NCBI RefSeq assembly: GCF_000720425.1
Contig: NZ_JOAJ01000009.1
Span: forward strand, 496,001 to 560,000
Direction: 5' to 3'
DNA length: 64,000 nt
DNA from: Nocardia rhamnosiphila NBRC 108938
Lineage (GTDB): Bacteria > Actinomycetota > Actinomycetes > Mycobacteriales > Mycobacteriaceae
In this document: positions 62,258 through 64,000 of the stretch, piece by piece
How positions within the stretch are numbered: the first letter of the stretch is position 1
Layout of the letters: each line of letters opens with the position of its first letter
Made by a program: the position numbers and the translations under genes
Notes under the pieces: generated by a model
Told to the model about the DNA's origin: nothing
Databases searched by the model: none
The model's input: only the letters and a program-made list of their open reading frames with translations

Positions 62258-62297
62258 GTTGGTGCAACCAACGATAGCAAACGTTGGTGCAACCAAC
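62258..62297 (-). promoter_or_regulatory. Twin operator palindromes of the epoxide hydrolase gene
   Basis: GTTGGTGCAACCAAC occurs twice, at 62258-62272 and 62283-62297, exactly 25 bases apart. Each has arms GTTGGT/ACCAAC. The form suits a TetR-type repressor. No regulator gene is adjacent in the window. The rest of the 368-base spacer up to 62613 holds no gene I can support. Confidence 0.75.
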
Positions 62298-62613
62298 AAA
62301 GAAATACGCCTGGTCCCGCTGGAAGGGCGCGCCTGAAGACGGGAAAACGGCAGGTCGGCCAGAGTGGAACCGATGTGACACGGAAGACGGCGCCCGCCGT
62401 AGCGGCCGCCTCCGACGCCATGCAGAACGACCAGGTCGACTGCGCCGTGCGCAGCCCGGAAACCGTGCGCTCAGTGACGGAAACCCGGCGCTGCCTCGTC
62501 ATGACCTGGCGCGGAGTTCGCCGAGCGCGGTCGGCCGGGGCCGGTTCCGGCACGACTCGACCGAGCCTTCGGTGGCCCCGGCCGCGGGTCCGCGGGGCGC
62601 TGCCCGGCGGACG

Positions 62614-63606
62614 TCACACTTCGGTGTGCCGCGACTCCAGCAGCCGCCGCATGCGGGCGGTCCACCATTCGGTGCGCTCCGGATCCGGGTGGCGGTACTT
62701 CTCCAGCAGGTCGGGATCCGGTGTGGGGGCGGTACGCGGGACCGGTAGGAAACCGTCCACCGGGCGCAGGGATTCGGTGACGACATCTCCCTCGAACAGG
62801 TTCACCGTGCCGAGACCGCACGCGTGATCGAGCTCCGGGAGGGCGCCGGCCAGGGCCAGCTGCGCGGCCAGTCCGACGCTGGTCTCCAGGGCGGAGGAGA
62901 TCACGCACGGTAGTCCGGCGGCCTCGGCGACCCGCAGGGCCCGCCGCACACCGCCGAGCGGAGTGCATTTGAGAACCGCGATATCCGCGGCCCCGGCCAC
63001 CGCGACCCGCAGCGGGTCCTCGGCGCGGCGGATGGACTCGTCGGCGGCGATGGGTACCTCGACCCGGCGGCGTACGTCGGCGAGCTCCTCGACCGTGCGG
63101 CACGGTTGCTCGACGTATTCCAGACCGCCCGCGGCGCGGTCGATCTCGCGAATGTTCCGGACGGCGGTGGTGACATCCCAGACGGCGTTGGCGTCGACGC
63201 GGATCGCGCCGCCCGGTCCCAGCGCCGACCGTACGGCTTCCACCCGGGCCAGATCCTCCGGCAGTGATCCGGGATGGTCGGCGATCTTCACCTTCGCCGT
63301 GCGGCAACCGGACCCGGCGGCGATTTCGTAGGCCCGATCCGGACCGACAGCGGGAACCGTGCAATTCACCGGGATCCGCTCCCGCACCGGTTCCGGCCAG
63401 CCGACGGTGATCTGTTCGAGGGTGGTGTCCAGCCAGTGCGCGGCCTCGTGGTCGGCGTATTCGGTGAACGGGCAGAATTCGCCCCAGCCGCGGGGGCCGC
63501 GCAGCAGCACCCCTTCGCGCACGGTGATCCCGCGGAACTTCGACCGCAGCGGGATCGCGTAGACGTGCACCTCGTCGATCCGGGGCAGTTCGCTCACCGG
63601 AATCAC
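62614..63606 (-). CDS. menC: o-Succinylbenzoate synthase
   Basis: A 330-residue enolase-superfamily enzyme of menaquinone synthesis. The N-terminus IPVSELPRIDEVHVYAIPLRSKFRGITVREGVLL matches mycobacterial MenC. The capping loop has GWGEFCPFTEY. Catalytic residues are the Lys pair in TAKVKIAD, the metal ligands Asp in IRVDANAVWD, Glu in YVEQPCRTVEEL and Asp in IAADESIRR, and the Lys in VLKCTPLGGVRRAL. It dehydrates SHCHC to o-succinylbenzoate. GTG 63606 was taken as start by analogy with Rv0553; GTG 63597 is possible. Confidence 0.92.
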   Translation of the reverse strand: MIPVSELPRIDEVHVYAIPLRSKFRGITVREGVLLRGPRGWGEFCPFTEYADHEAAHWLDTTLEQITVGWPEPVRERIPVNCTVPAVGPDRAYEIAAGSGCRTAKVKIADHPGSLPEDLARVEAVRSALGPGGAIRVDANAVWDVTTAVRNIREIDRAAGGLEYVEQPCRTVEELADVRRRVEVPIAADESIRRAEDPLRVAVAGAADIAVLKCTPLGGVRRALRVAEAAGLPCVISSALETSVGLAAQLALAGALPELDHACGLGTVNLFEGDVVTESLRPVDGFLPVPRTAPTPDPDLLEKYRHPDPERTEWWTARMRRLLESRHTEV

Positions 63607-63678
63607 ACTAGGCCAGGTCCGCGCCCCGGGCCGAGCCGGTGGCGGCCGCGTGGCCACCACCGGCTCGCGCACCGGCGA

Positions 63679-64000
63679 TCAGAGCCGTTCGAGAATCGTG
63701 GCGTTGGCCAGGCCGCCCGCCTCGCACATGGTCTGCAGGCCGTAGCGGGCGCCGCGGTCGTGCATGGCGTGGACGAGGGTGGTCATCAGCCGGGCCCCGG
63801 AGGCGCCGAGCGGATGGCCGAGGGCGATCGCGCCGCCGTGGACATTGACCCGTTCGGGGTCGGCGCCGGTGTCGTGTTCCCAGGCCGTCACCACGGACGC
63901 GAACGCTTCGTTGATCTCGATGAGGTCGATATCGGCGAGGGTCAGCCCGGCCCGGTCCAGGACCTTGCGGGTGGCCGGGATGACCGCGGTCAGCATGAGC
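63679..64000 (-). CDS. Acetyl-CoA acyltransferase (thiolase), C-terminal end only
   Basis: The last 107 codons of a thiolase; the N-terminus with the acylated Cys lies beyond the right edge. Visible motifs are [14 protein letters not shown], the catalytic His in [17 protein letters not shown], and the second Cys in [19 protein letters not shown]. The CEAGG form (not CxGGG) is typical of the mycobacterial FadA5/FadA6-like beta-oxidation group. It cleaves 3-ketoacyl-CoA with CoA. It is on the same strand as menC, 72 bases upstream. Confidence 0.88.
   Translation of the reverse strand, partial: LMLTAVIPATRKVLDRAGLTLADIDLIEINEAFASVVTAWEHDTGADPERVNVHGGAIALGHPLGASGARLMTTLVHAMHDRGARYGLQTMCEAGGLANATILERL

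Noticed and set aside
62299..62613. A TetR regulator gene beside the twin palindromes
   Set aside because: No frame in this stretch shows a helix-turn-helix or normal codon use; the regulator is not here.

Overview
The window is very GC-rich, gene-dense DNA from a mycolic-acid-type actinobacterium. Nocardia or a close relative fits best. The evidence is strong third-position GC, frequent GTG/TTG starts, and orthologues of Mycobacterium tuberculosis genes that lie close to the chromosome origin: rpsF-ssb-rpsR-rplI-dnaB, ponA1, Rv0049 (DUF5318), Rv0051 (GT87), a padR gene and ino1. A near-perfect parS site and a cluster of DnaA boxes agree with an origin-proximal position. I saw no rRNA, tRNA, CRISPR array or transposase.

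Left part (1-14.8 kb): a polyketide-synthase acyltransferase gene cut by the window edge, whose catalytic Ser is Gly; a metallo-beta-lactamase-fold hydrolase; a PA1024-type quinone reductase; a FadD5-type acyl-CoA synthetase; an isochorismatase-fold protein lacking key residues; a large LPG-synthase/UPF0104 membrane protein with a kinase-like middle; a GDSL hydrolase; an ABC1/UbiB-type kinase; a GntR regulator; an Rv1533-type nitronate monooxygenase; and a GT87 mannosyltransferase.

Replication/ribosome block (15-18.8 kb): rpsF-ssb-rpsR-rplI, a terminator, a 0.6-kb spacer with several DnaA boxes, then dnaB without an intein. Then come small regulated units (18.9-26.6 kb): nitroreductase/MarR with two palindromic operators, Lrp facing the branched-chain amino-acid exporter azlCD (brnFE), a P450 followed by an AraC regulator, a sugar acetyltransferase and a protein of unknown function.

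Ter stress island (26.8-41.1 kb): DUF475 (TerC-like), TerD, a coiled-coil protein, a CitE/HpcH lyase, a four-domain PRTase/TRSP/StiP/PELOTA fusion, a HAD phosphatase, DUF389, three tandem AIM24 paralogues, a two-domain TerD protein and a TerD protein with an FtsK-like C-terminus. It matches the predicted Ter-linked pathway for a nucleoside-like metabolite and is the most unusual system here.

Right part (41-64 kb): membrane protein, GT87, ponA1, DUF5318, two DUF1707 proteins, padR-ino1, a YrhB/Imm35-like protein fused to an L7/L12-like tail, two GyrI-like effector-binding proteins, a second class A PBP, an LpqY-SugA-SugB sugar importer without its ATPase, a DUF2786 plus zinc-hydrolase pair, an epoxide hydrolase under a double palindrome, menC, and the C-terminal end of a thiolase. 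Imperfect intergenic hairpin repeats recur at about 6, 12, 38 and 51.5 kb.
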